A DNA stretch of 17,088 bases, taken from the NCBI GenBank assembly GCA_937928385.1, contig CALEZD010000119.1, forward strand, positions 1-17,088, read 5' to 3'. Source of the DNA: an uncultured Bacteroidota bacterium. GTDB taxonomy: Bacteria; Bacteroidota; Bacteroidia; Chitinophagales; Chitinophagaceae. The translations under genes and the position numbers were made by a program. Positions 1-6,539 of the stretch are shown here, in pieces (position 1 is the stretch's first letter; every line of letters starts with the position of its first letter). A model generated the notes under the pieces. That model saw only the letters and a program-made list of their open reading frames with translations, searched no databases and was not told the origin of the DNA.

Positions 1-67
1 ATAGCTCAGTTGGTAGAGCATCAGCTTCCCAAGCTGAGGGTCGCGGGTTCGAGTCTCGTTTCCCGCT
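1..67 (+). tRNA. tRNA-Gly (anticodon CCC), 5' end cut off by window
   Basis: The cloverleaf can be folded by eye. The D stem is GCTC/GAGC (4-7 with 16-19). The anticodon stem TCAGC/GCTGA (21-25, 33-37) encloses the loop TTCCCAA, giving anticodon CCC at 28-30, which reads GGG. The T arm is GCGGG, loop TTCGAGT, CTCGT (43-59). The 3' acceptor strand is TTCCCGC (60-66), followed by discriminator T at 67, the usual base for bacterial tRNA-Gly. Only the last base of the 5' acceptor strand is present, so about six bases lie before the window. CCA is not encoded. Confidence 0.93.
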
Positions 68-171
68 CTTTTTCTTCGTTTTTCGGTGTGGATTTTGTTC
101 CGGAAATGGCAAAGTGTTGCCAAAGTGATGCCGGAATTTTCAAATTTCTGCAACCGCGTTTTTGATAACTG

Positions 172-190
172 GTTGAAATTCAATTTCAAC
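172..190. repeat. 19-base perfect inverted repeat
   Basis: GTTGAAATT at 172-180 and AATTTCAAC at 182-190 are exact reverse complements around one C. With a one-base centre it resembles a protein-binding operator more than an RNA hairpin, but there is no adjacent gene start to regulate. It may just be part of the decayed repeat patch. Confidence 0.5.
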
Positions 191-281
191 TTCAAAAGTG
201 TTGCCAAAGTGTTCCCGAAAAACGGAATAAAAAATTGGAACATAATTATTTGAAATTAGTCCGGCGCGAGTTGACCCCCTA

Positions 282-312
282 TCCCGATAGCTATCGGGAC
301 CCCAGACTGGGG
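282..312. repeat. Palindrome tcccgatagctatcggga plus adjoining hairpin
   Basis: Bases 282-299 form a perfect 18-base palindrome. It is followed directly by CCCCAG (300-305), A, CTGGGG (307-312), a second perfect inverted repeat. Palindromes of this kind are often dispersed in Bacteroidota genomes (recalled, not searched). There is no poly-T tract on either side, so a simple intrinsic terminator is unlikely. Confidence 0.6.
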
Positions 313-525
313 ACTTGTAATATGAAATGTTCCAAAATGATGCCTGAAAAATTGGAATAAAAAATGTCTGGAACTGTAACTGATTGTAACAACTGCATAC
401 GCTTGTTTTCATGTCAAAGAGCTTCGATACCCTGCTTGATAAGCAGGCGGTATTAAATGTAAATATACGTAAATTTGTTGTGTTTTACAAGTTAATGTTT
501 ATAGCAGGTCTATTAATTTTGCATG

Positions 526-620
526 GTTATCGCAAGTCAGGGGACTTGCTGCCGGGCGAGGCGTAGATGGGGTCTACGTCTAACGGGACAGAGACAGGGT
601 CTATGCCTACCCGGGGCGAA
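526..620. repeat. Double-hairpin intergenic repeat, copy 1 (longer form)
   Basis: Bases 526-584 match 1408-1466 at 54 of 59 positions by eye. Hairpin 1 is GCAAGTC (532-538), loop AGGG, GACTTGC (543-549). Hairpin 2 is GGCGTAGA (560-567), loop TGGGG, TCTACGTC (573-580). In this copy a further segment at 600-608 can also pair with 559-567, so hairpin 2 and a longer-range helix would be mutually exclusive. The element ends five bases before the stop codon of the minus-strand gene at 625, so it forms the 3' flank of that gene. Confidence 0.7.
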
Positions 621-624
621 CGAA

Positions 625-1341
625 TCACGGGTGTAGCTCCAAAGTCGCAGTAAATAGCCACTCTGTAGTTGTATAACCCACTACAATACGTTTGAATCGA
701 TGCTTCCTTTTTTTAGAATTTCCGGATGTATATCTATTATATTTTCTCAACGGTTTGTGCCCATGCCCGTTTGTTACAGATTCACTTTTTTGAGCTTCTA
801 CAGGAATGATATATAATTTGCCATTTAAAACTATTTCTAATGTAGCTAGCGAAGTATGCCCCTTATGTTTTTTGTACTTGACAAAATCTGTGAATTTTCC
901 AGAGTTAGGCACCAGGCTATCATTAACTTGTCTGTAATAGCCTGAAGACCCGGTCAGTGTATCTGTAATGCCGTTGCTGTATATGCGCCATGTGTTAATT
1001 CGTATAGTATCACTAACCGCAGTTTGCAACCCCTTTAGTTCAAATATTCCACCTTTATTATCCAGTCGAAGCCGCAAGTCATTTTCTGTAAATCCTGTTA
1101 TTAGTACGTTAGGGAAAACTGTGGTGTCAATATTTTCGGAATACAGCTGTTCAGCTCCGGCATACCTATGATTCATAGCCAATTCATCCCAACCTTGCCG
1201 ATTTTTAGAATTATCCAGGTAAGAAGGTATGAATCCTGTAAGGGTATCAATAATAATTGTTTTACCCTGTGCTCCTGACTTTGATGGGGTCATTAGGAGA
1301 AAGTAAAGAAGAAACACACCAATAAGCTTACTTGCATACAT
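625..1341 (-). CDS. Putative secreted protein of unknown function
   Basis: I do not recognise this 238-residue protein. Residues 1-24 look like a Sec signal peptide: Lys5, a hydrophobic core (GVFLLYFLL) and a likely cleavage after Gly-Ala-Gln. The mature part has no cysteine and no obvious catalytic motif. It is rich in Thr, Asn and Lys, with a very basic stretch near 193-220 (HGHKP then KKRKHRFKR) before a C-terminal end of beta-strand character. The start is ATG at 1339-1341. A TACTTTTG promoter-like box ends five bases upstream. Base composition is visibly more AT-rich than the core genes to the right. It lies in tandem with the lipoprotein gene at 1477-2190, from which it is separated by a structured repeat. 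Function cannot be assigned. Confidence 0.6.
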   Translation of the reverse strand: MYASKLIGVFLLYFLLMTPSKSGAQGKTIIIDTLTGFIPSYLDNSKNRQGWDELAMNHRYAGAEQLYSENIDTTVFPNVLITGFTENDLRLRLDNKGGIFELKGLQTAVSDTIRINTWRIYSNGITDTLTGSSGYYRQVNDSLVPNSGKFTDFVKYKKHKGHTSLATLEIVLNGKLYIIPVEAQKSESVTNGHGHKPLRKYNRYTSGNSKKRKHRFKRIVVGYTTTEWLFTATLELHP

Positions 1342-1346
1342 TAATT

Positions 1347-1354
1347 CAAAAGTA
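1347..1354 (-). promoter_or_regulatory. TAnnTTTG promoter box of the secreted-protein gene
   Basis: On the minus strand the sequence reads TACTTTTG, an exact match to the Bacteroidota -7 consensus TAnnTTTG, with five bases (AATTA) before the ATG. Transcription would begin about at the start codon, giving a leaderless or nearly leaderless message. No good -33 TTG is seen at normal spacing. Confidence 0.4.
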
Positions 1355-1407
1355 AATTATCTACGAAATAGTTAATGCACATTCTTAGCTTTAATATTAT
1401 AGCAGTA

Positions 1408-1466
1408 GTTATCGCAAGTCAGGGGACTTGCTGCCGGGTGAGACGTAGACGGGGTCTATGTCTCAC
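1408..1466. repeat. Double-hairpin intergenic repeat, copy 2
   Basis: This is the second copy of the element at 526. Hairpin 1 (GCAAGTC, AGGG, GACTTGC) is unchanged. Hairpin 2 is GAGACGTAGA (1440-1449), loop CGGGG, TCTATGTCTC (1455-1464), a ten-base-pair stem with one G-T pair. The substitutions relative to copy 1 fall in the stem but keep pairing through G-T wobbles. The copy sits ten bases past the stop codon of the minus-strand lipoprotein gene, the same relative place as copy 1. Confidence 0.7.
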
Positions 1467-1476
1467 AAATTGAATT

Positions 1477-2190
1477 TTACTCAATAATAACATCATTGTT
1501 ATGGTAGTCATCAAATGGGATACTACCAAAGTCCTTAGTAGTTTTCACTACTTTTACTACCTTCTCTATTACATTATCATCAGGATTGTTGGTATCCCAA
1601 TTTATTATATTTCGCTCCAAAATGACCTTATATAGATAGAATTTGTCAGTTTCTTTAGAGTACTTGAAAGTGATGGTTCTAGCGTCTCTTGAATCGCGAT
1701 AACCTTCATAGTGCTCAATAGAGAAATAGCCTTTATTCACAGCTATGCCCATAAAAGGGTTACCTGTCATTAAGTTGTCACATATTTTATATACAGCATT
1801 GTTATTTCTTGCTAACAACTTGTATTGATTACTATCAATACCCAGTAATATTAATATGGGTCTTTCAGCACAAGTATCTCGTTCATTTGCCTTACAAATG
1901 ACTAATACTAGATCTTTAATTCTATCATTATTAAAGTCGCCAAATGCTGTATCTAATGTTACAAAACCATCTGGTATAAAAGTTGCAATATTTTCAGGCA
2001 GTGATTGTATTGGTTCTAAATGTTGGTGATATTGATTTGGGACAACATTATCGTCTTTCTCATATTTTTCATTGCTTTGCCTGGCAATACTATCCCTTGT
2101 ATTCTCTTTATTTTGAAAATCATTAGATTCACATGAAAGAATAATTAGTGCGGAAAATATAACAAAGGATATAGATAGTGTCGGTTTCAT
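1477..2190 (-). CDS. Putative lipoprotein with an FG-GAP-like segment
   Basis: The product has 237 residues and is probably anchored to a membrane by lipid. Residues 1-19 are a hydrophobic signal with a lipobox ending Leu-Ser-Cys, so Cys20 would be the lipidated residue. The next 45 residues are polar and low-complexity, a typical linker. Residues 84-97 read GDFNNDRIKDLVLV, which resembles the Asp/Asn calcium-loop core of FG-GAP/VCBS repeats (DxNxDxxxDL), here as a single copy. The rest has alternating beta-like segments and no catalytic motif I recognise. The start is ATG at 2188-2190, 18 bases beyond the stop of dcd on the same strand, so readthrough from dcd is possible. AT content is higher than in dcd, which suggests a different origin. 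Ligand binding at the surface is only a guess. Confidence 0.65.
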   Translation of the reverse strand: MKPTLSISFVIFSALIILSCESNDFQNKENTRDSIARQSNEKYEKDDNVVPNQYHQHLEPIQSLPENIATFIPDGFVTLDTAFGDFNNDRIKDLVLVICKANERDTCAERPILILLGIDSNQYKLLARNNNAVYKICDNLMTGNPFMGIAVNKGYFSIEHYEGYRDSRDARTITFKYSKETDKFYLYKVILERNIINWDTNNPDDNVIEKVVKVVKTTKDFGSIPFDDYHNNDVIIE

Positions 2191-2208
2191 AATGATTCAA
2201 AAAGTTTT

Positions 2209-2745
2209 TCAAAACTTATTCTTCCACATCATACTCTCTACGGGCATATTGTGCTGGTTGCTGTATTTGGCGTTTTTCTTCTGGTTGTATTTCACTTCTA
2301 TCTCACCATCTACGGGGAAGTATATTAATTGCCCTATGGGCATGCCTTTGTATACCTTCACGGGTTGCTTTACTGAGATTTCCAGTGTCCAGTTGCCGCA
2401 GAAGCCCACATCGCCCTTGCCGGCCGTGGCGTGTATATCTATACCCAGTCGCCCGGTGCTGGACTTACCTTCTAAGAAAGGTACATGGGCATGTGTTTCA
2501 GTGTACTCTAAGGTAACGCCCAGGTAAAAGATATGCGGGTACAATACAAAACCTTCTTCCGGTATATCAAACACATCTATCTTGTTGTGTTCTTTGGCAT
2601 CCAGTATATGGTTGCGGTAGGTGGCAAGTGTAGGCCCCAGGTGCACATCGTAGCTGTTGCTGCCTAAATCCGCACGGTTATAGGGTTCTATTTTGATAGT
2701 ACCTTTTTCCATTTCTTCCAGTATGCGCTTGTCAGAGAGTATCAT
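2209..2745 (-). CDS. dcd: dCTP deaminase
   Basis: Deaminates dCTP to dUTP, feeding dTMP synthesis in the cytoplasm; some relatives also hydrolyse dUTP to dUMP. I chose the ATG at 2743-2745, giving 178 residues beginning MILSDKRI, the usual N-terminus in this family. A longer frame to 2823 adds 26 residues of unlikely sequence. Motifs are SYDVHLG (31-37), LGVTLEYT (75-82), the substrate-binding segment EGKSSTGRLGIDIHATAGKGD (92-112) and TLEISV with the presumed catalytic Glu122. The Bacteroidota form has Gly-Lys-Ser-Ser where E. coli Dcd has Pro-Arg-Ser-Ser. The C-terminus MMWKNKF is also typical. It is transcribed away from the phosphopantetheinyl transferase gene. Whether it is mono- or bifunctional cannot be told from sequence alone. 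Confidence 0.95.
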   Translation of the reverse strand: MILSDKRILEEMEKGTIKIEPYNRADLGSNSYDVHLGPTLATYRNHILDAKEHNKIDVFDIPEEGFVLYPHIFYLGVTLEYTETHAHVPFLEGKSSTGRLGIDIHATAGKGDVGFCGNWTLEISVKQPVKVYKGMPIGQLIYFPVDGEIEVKYNQKKNAKYSNQHNMPVESMMWKNKF

Positions 2746-2750
2746 AGGCG

Positions 2751-2758
2751 CAAATATA
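2751..2758 (-). promoter_or_regulatory. TAnnTTTG promoter box of dcd
   Basis: The minus strand reads TATATTTG, an exact TAnnTTTG match, followed by five bases (CGCCT) and the dcd ATG. The spacing is the same as at the 625-1341 gene and again predicts an almost leaderless transcript. It also supports the shorter dcd start. The -33 element is not clear. Confidence 0.45.
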
Positions 2759-2890
2759 ATAGTCGCACCCCAAACCCCTGAAGGGGCCTTCCTGTTTTTT
2801 ATTCCCAGAATACCCCCAAACACGCAGGTAGGGTTATCTTTGTAGCGTTGGTAGTCAAGTTTAAAAGTTTTCTAATTTAAAACAGCTCTT

Positions 2891-2903
2891 CCGCCTGAGG
2901 CGG
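2891..2903. repeat. Short palindrome CCGCCTGAGGCGG
   Basis: CCGCCT and AGGCGG are reverse complements around one G, in the divergent region between dcd and the phosphopantetheinyl transferase gene, 14 bases before the latter's ATG. It could be an operator or one of the short palindromes dispersed in Bacteroidota genomes. Confidence 0.4.
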
Positions 2904-2917
2904 AGAATCGGAGGGGT

Positions 2918-3559
2918 ATGCCACTATACAGAGAATGGAGCAGCGATAAATACAGCCTGGCGGCTATATGGAAGATAGAGGAGCCGGAGAGCTTCTTTAT
3001 TGAGCGCACCGATATGCCCGCACCGGATATAAAGAGCGACAAGCGCCGTATAGAGCGCCTGGCGGGGCGTTTCCTGCTTAAATACCTGAAACAGGACTTC
3101 CCGCTGCTGAATATACAGCCCGATGAGCACGACAAGCCCCGGATAGATAATAACCACTATTATTTTTCCATATCACATTCATGGCCTTATGTAGCCGCGG
3201 TGGTGAGCCCCTATGTAGAGTGCGGCATAGATATACAGTGCTGGCACCCGCATATGGAGGCCTTGCAAAACAAATTCCTGTCGGAGCGGGAGCAGGTATT
3301 TTTCGGCAACGACCCTCAACTCATCACCCTGGCATGGAGCGCCAAAGAGGCTGCCTATAAATGGCAGGGCAGGCGGGGAGTGGAGTTTATAGACCACCTG
3401 ATTATCGAAAAATATTCTGAGAATGAATATAACCACGAATTTGATATACATCTGCAACTGACCAACCCGAAAATGCATATATCTGCGCAAGGTGTTGTAA
3501 GAGAAGACTTTGCAAGTGCAATAATCGTACATGATGATATCATTCATCCATCCTTCTGA
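2918..3559 (+). CDS. 4'-phosphopantetheinyl transferase superfamily protein
   Basis: Moves the 4'-phosphopantetheine arm of coenzyme A to a conserved serine of carrier proteins, needed for fatty acid, polyketide or peptide synthases. The protein has 213 residues, the length of Sfp-type enzymes. Visible motifs are YYFSISHSWPYVAAVV (81-96), ECGIDIQ (about 101-107, the Mg-binding G-I-D motif) and LAWSAKEAAYKW (about 138-149, matching the W-S-x-K-E-x-x-x-K signature). The ATG at 2918 is preceded by a GGAGGGG run, but only one base separates it from the start, too close for a normal ribosome site. The MPLYREW start is typical for this group. No synthase or carrier gene is nearby, so its acceptor is unknown; it could be the main AcpS-like enzyme or serve a secondary pathway. 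Confidence 0.92.
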   Translation: MPLYREWSSDKYSLAAIWKIEEPESFFIERTDMPAPDIKSDKRRIERLAGRFLLKYLKQDFPLLNIQPDEHDKPRIDNNHYYFSISHSWPYVAAVVSPYVECGIDIQCWHPHMEALQNKFLSEREQVFFGNDPQLITLAWSAKEAAYKWQGRRGVEFIDHLIIEKYSENEYNHEFDIHLQLTNPKMHISAQGVVREDFASAIIVHDDIIHPSF

Positions 3560-3609
3560 TAAATTAATTTTTTTAATTATATCTATATTTTATAGTTTTT
3601 TGTCAAAAA

Positions 3610-3642
3610 TTTGGATGATTTGCAGGAATTAATTTAGATTTG
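3610..3642 (+). promoter_or_regulatory. Promoter of glutamine synthetase gene
   Basis: A TTTG at 3610-3613 lies 21 bases upstream of TAGATTTG (3635-3642), matching the Bacteroidota -33/-7 arrangement. The ATG follows 16 bases later. This is one of the two best full promoter matches in the window and shows that the gene can be expressed separately from the upstream transferase. Confidence 0.55.
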
Positions 3643-3658
3643 CAAAAAATATAATCTA

Positions 3659-5851
3659 ATGTCTTCTTTACGTTTTCTTGCATTACAGGACCTGGCCAGG
3701 GAGGAGAAAAAAATCGGGCACTATGCCGGTAAAAAAATCACTTCCATATTTGGCAGCCACGTATTTACAGAACGCGCCATGCGCGAGCACCTGAGCGATG
3801 AAGCTTATAAAAGCCTGATGGCATCCATCAAGGCGGGTGAAAAACTGGACCGCCGTATAGCCGACCAGGTAGCGGCAGGCATGAAATCATGGGCCGAATC
3901 GCATGGGGTAACACACTTCACCCACTGGTTCCAACCGCTGACAGGTACTACGGCAGAGAAACACGATTCATTTTTTACCATAAAAAGCGATGGCACAGCC
4001 ATAGAAATATTTGAAGGCGGCGCGCTGATACAGCAGGAGCCCGATGCATCCAGCTTCCCCAATGGTGGTATACGTGCTACGTTTGAGGCGCGTGGTTATA
4101 CCGCATGGGATCCTTCTTCTCCTGCTTTCATTATAGAAAGCGGCCAGGGTAAAACATTGTGTATCCCTACCATATTTATAGCTTACAACGGTGAGAGCCT
4201 GGACTACAAAGCGCCATTGCTGAAATCTATCCACGAGCTGAACAAAGCCGCGGTGGATGTTTGCCACTACTTTGATAAAAATGTAACCAAGGTAACCGCT
4301 ACCCTGGGCTGGGAGCAGGAATATTTTGTAGTGGATGAAGTGATGGCCAACGCCCGCCCCGATCTGGTGCTGTGCGGCCGTACACTGGTAGGCCACGCAC
4401 CCGCCAAAGGCCAGCAGTTGGACGACCACTACTTCGGCACTATACCGGAGCGTGTGTACGCCTTTATGCAGGACTACGAGCAGGAAGCCTATAAACTAGG
4501 CATACCGTTGCGCACCCGCCACAACGAGGTAGCGCCCGGCCAGTTTGAATGTGCGCCGATATTTGAAGAAGCGAATATAGCAGTAGACCACAACAGCCTG
4601 CTGATGGACGTTATGACCAAGGTAGCCAAGCGTCATAGGCTGAAAGTACTGTTGCACGAAAAACCATTTGACGGTGTAAACGGCAGTGGTAAACACAACA
4701 ACTGGAGCCTGGCAACCGATACAGGTGTCAACCTGCTGTCGCCCGGTAAAACACCGCGTACAAACCTGATGTTCCTGACGTTCTTTGTGAACATTATAAA
4801 AGCGGTGCATGATAACGCTGACTTGCTGCGCGCAGCCATCGCCTCTGCCGGTAACGACCACCGCCTGGGTGCCAACGAAGCGCCGCCTGCTATTATATCT
4901 GTATATATAGGCCAATACCTGACGCAGGTGCTGAACGAAGTGGAAGAGCGTGTGAAAGAAAAATTCAGCGAGCAGGATGAAGTGATACTGAAGCTGGATA
5001 TACATAAGCAGATACCAGAACTGCTGATGGACAATACGGACCGTAACCGTACCAGTCCGTTTGCGTTCACGGGTAATAAGTTCGAGTTCCGCGCTGTGGG
5101 TTCTGCAGCCAACTGTGGTTCGCCGCTGATGATTATCAATACCATCATGGCCGACTCGCTGAAGAAGTTCAAGGCGGAAGTGGATGGGTTGATAGAAAAA
5201 GGCGATAAGAAAGAAATAGCCATCATGCACGTACTCCGCAATTATATTGCCGAGTCGAAGAAGATACGTTTTGAAGGTGACAACTACAGCGACGAGTGGG
5301 CCAAAGAAGCAGAAAAACGCGGCCTGAGCAATATGAAGACCACGCCCGAAGCGCTGAATGCCTACCTTACTGATAGCGCTAAAAAGCTATTCTTCGAGAA
5401 CAATATCTATACGTCGCGTGAGCTGGAAGCCCGCGTGGAAATAATGCTGGAAGAATATGTGAAGAAGGTGCAGATAGAAGCCCGTATACTGGGTTACATC
5501 GCTACCAACCATATATTGCCCGCAGCCATCACTTACCAGAACTCGCTGATAGAAAATGTACGTGGCCTGAAAGACCTGGGCTTAAGCGAAGACAGCTACA
5601 AAGCACAGTTGAACCTGGTGGAAGTGGTGAGCAAGCATATACAGAACATCAACGACAATGTAGAGAGCATGATAGACGCACGCAAGAAGGCGAACAAAGT
5701 GGAAGACAGCCACAAACGCGCCGACCTGTATTGCAACGATGTGAAACCGCACTTCGATAAAATACGCTACCATGTAGATAAACTGGAACTGATAGTGGAC
5801 GACAAACTGTGGCCGCTGCCTAAGTACCGCGAGCTGTTGTTCTTAAGATAA
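3659..5851 (+). CDS. glnN: Glutamine synthetase type III
   Basis: Makes glutamine from glutamate, ammonia and ATP in the cytoplasm, the main route of ammonia assimilation. The 730-residue length and signatures fit GSIII rather than the shorter GSI and GSII. Visible blocks are THFTHWFQPLTGTTAEKHDS (about 85-104), EPDASSFPNGGIRATFEARG (126-145), CIPTIFIAYNGESLDYK (about 169-185), GWEQEYFVVDE (metal-binding, about 217-227), RTRHNEVAPGQFECAP (about 284-299), NGSGKHNNWSL (about 341-351) and FEFRAVGSAANCGSP (about 475-489). A long C-terminal part after about 520 is specific to type III enzymes. It has its own promoter and a strong terminator, so it appears monocistronic. No PII or ammonium-transporter gene is in the window, so its nitrogen control is not shown. 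The name glnN is used for this type; some annotations use glnA. Confidence 0.97.
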   Translation: MSSLRFLALQDLAREEKKIGHYAGKKITSIFGSHVFTERAMREHLSDEAYKSLMASIKAGEKLDRRIADQVAAGMKSWAESHGVTHFTHWFQPLTGTTAEKHDSFFTIKSDGTAIEIFEGGALIQQEPDASSFPNGGIRATFEARGYTAWDPSSPAFIIESGQGKTLCIPTIFIAYNGESLDYKAPLLKSIHELNKAAVDVCHYFDKNVTKVTATLGWEQEYFVVDEVMANARPDLVLCGRTLVGHAPAKGQQLDDHYFGTIPERVYAFMQDYEQEAYKLGIPLRTRHNEVAPGQFECAPIFEEANIAVDHNSLLMDVMTKVAKRHRLKVLLHEKPFDGVNGSGKHNNWSLATDTGVNLLSPGKTPRTNLMFLTFFVNIIKAVHDNADLLRAAIASAGNDHRLGANEAPPAIISVYIGQYLTQVLNEVEERVKEKFSEQDEVILKLDIHKQIPELLMDNTDRNRTSPFAFTGNKFEFRAVGSAANCGSPLMIINTIMADSLKKFKAEVDGLIEKGDKKEIAIMHVLRNYIAESKKIRFEGDNYSDEWAKEAEKRGLSNMKTTPEALNAYLTDSAKKLFFENNIYTSRELEARVEIMLEEYVKKVQIEARILGYIATNHILPAAITYQNSLIENVRGLKDLGLSEDSYKAQLNLVEVVSKHIQNINDNVESMIDARKKANKVEDSHKRADLYCNDVKPHFDKIRYHVDKLELIVDDKLWPLPKYRELLFLR

Positions 5852-5859
5852 ACACAACA

Positions 5860-5885
5860 AGCCCCGCCGCATGGCGGGGTTTTTA
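5860..5885 (+). terminator. Intrinsic terminator of glutamine synthetase gene
   Basis: CCCCGCC (5862-5868), loop GCAT, GGCGGGG (5873-5879), followed by a run of five T (5880-5884). It begins nine bases after the glutamine synthetase stop codon. The loop contains an ATG that would otherwise be taken as the start of the next gene. Confidence 0.93.
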
Positions 5886-5894
5886 ATTATAGTA

Positions 5895-6539
5895 ATGATG
5901 AATGAATACAAAATCAGGTTAGCAACCGTGGATGATGCAGACAGCATTTTAAATGTTTACACTCCATACGTGTTGCAAACGGCCAGTACATTTGAATATG
6001 ATGTGCCCTCTGTGGAAGAGTTCAGGAACAGGATAACGAAAATAAGTGCGCAATACCCCTACTTAGTTTGCGAGTATGATGGGGAAATAGTTGGTTATGC
6101 CTATGGCAGTACCCACCGGGAAAGGATGGGCTATAGCTGGTGTGCCGAGGCAACGGTGTATTTGTCTGAAGCTCATCACCGCAGGGGCATAGCACGCATA
6201 TTGTACGATGCCCTGTTTGCATTGATGAAAGAGCAGGGGTATAAGAGTATATACGTAAGCATACTATCTGTCAATACTGCTAGCCTTGCCTTTCACCGGG
6301 CTATGGGTTTTGAAGATATAGGCATGTTCAGGAACATTGGTTATAAACTGGGCGACTGGCACAGCAATATATGGATGCAGTTGTTCCTGGATGAACATCA
6401 TGCTGAACCGCCCCTGCCTGTGGCGTTTATTGCCATAGATGAAGGATTAACTGAAGAAGTAATGGCGCAGGCGAATAAGCGGGTAAAAATGGTAACTTCA
6501 TATCATGGAAATGAAATCCAACTGCGAGAACTGCCATAA
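5895..6539 (+). CDS. GNAT acetyltransferase, phosphinothricin acetyltransferase-like
   Basis: Transfers an acetyl group from acetyl-CoA to an amine. The sequence resembles the Pat/MddA group, whose members acetylate phosphinothricin, methionine sulfoximine or related amino acids. Marks are IRLATVDDADSILNVYTPYV near the N-terminus, GYAYGSTHRERMGYSWCAEATVYL with the conserved acidic residue in the middle, the acetyl-CoA loop HHRRGIARILYDALF, and SVNTASLAFHRAMGF. I start at one of the tandem ATGs at 5895 or 5898; an earlier ATG at 5871 lies inside the upstream terminator. About 45 residues after the usual family end form an extra C-terminal tail, and the last 35 bases overlap the next gene. It directly follows glutamine synthetase, the target of the inhibitors its relatives inactivate. 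The true substrate is not established. Confidence 0.85.
   Translation: MMNEYKIRLATVDDADSILNVYTPYVLQTASTFEYDVPSVEEFRNRITKISAQYPYLVCEYDGEIVGYAYGSTHRERMGYSWCAEATVYLSEAHHRRGIARILYDALFALMKEQGYKSIYVSILSVNTASLAFHRAMGFEDIGMFRNIGYKLGDWHSNIWMQLFLDEHHAEPPLPVAFIAIDEGLTEEVMAQANKRVKMVTSYHGNEIQLRELP

Larger units (their letters stand above)
111..375. repeat. Three decayed copies of a CAAAGTG/GGAATAAAAAAT unit
   Basis: The 17-mer AAAGTGTTGCCAAAGTG occurs at 111-127 and again at 195-211. It contains an 11-base internal period (CAAAGTGTTGC then CAAAGTGATGC). After the second copy comes GGAATAAAAAATTGGAAC (224-241). A third, weaker copy at 331-374 has CCAAAATGATGCCTGAAAA followed by GGAATAAAAAATGTCTGGAAC. The shared order of blocks suggests duplications of one unit that have drifted. 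Their function is unknown. Confidence 0.5.
68..624. other. Gene-free, repeat-rich stretch downstream of tRNA-Gly
   Basis: No convincing gene is seen here. The only reading frame of any length (140-412, minus) runs through a perfect palindrome and has unconvincing composition. The stretch holds three decayed copies of a CAAAGTG-containing unit, a 19-base inverted repeat (172-190), a perfect 18-base palindrome (282-299) joined to a second hairpin (300-312), a hairpin CCTGCTT/AAGCAGG (431-447), and the first copy of a double-hairpin repeat (526-620). A 3'-flanking tRNA location rich in degenerate repeats is typical of an old insertion site, but no integrase or attachment duplication is visible. 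Confidence 0.6.

Noticed and set aside
140..412. 90-residue minus-strand reading frame after tRNA-Gly
   Set aside because: It runs through the perfect palindrome and the decayed repeats, has no recognisable domain, and its composition does not look like a protein.
2201..2217. AAGTTTT/AAAACTT inverted repeat at the end of dcd as a terminator
   Set aside because: The loop would be only about three bases, the stem is all A-T except for one pair per end, and it overlaps the dcd stop codon.
2746..2823. N-terminal extension of dCTP deaminase by 26 residues
   Set aside because: The added residues do not resemble the family, the start at 2745 gives the normal N-terminus, and a promoter-like box lies inside the extension.
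2910..2916. GGAGGGG as a Shine-Dalgarno site for the phosphopantetheinyl transferase
   Set aside because: Only one base separates it from the ATG, too close for normal ribosome binding, and such sites are rare in this phylum.
4496..5230. Long reading frame antisense to glutamine synthetase
   Set aside because: It is a shadow of the strongly coding plus-strand gene, with no domain and unnatural His, Gln and Tyr content.
5871..5894. Earlier start of the phosphinothricin-acetyltransferase-like gene
   Set aside because: The ATG at 5871 is in the loop of the glutamine synthetase terminator and the extra residues are not family-like; the tandem ATGs at 5895 and 5898 fit better.
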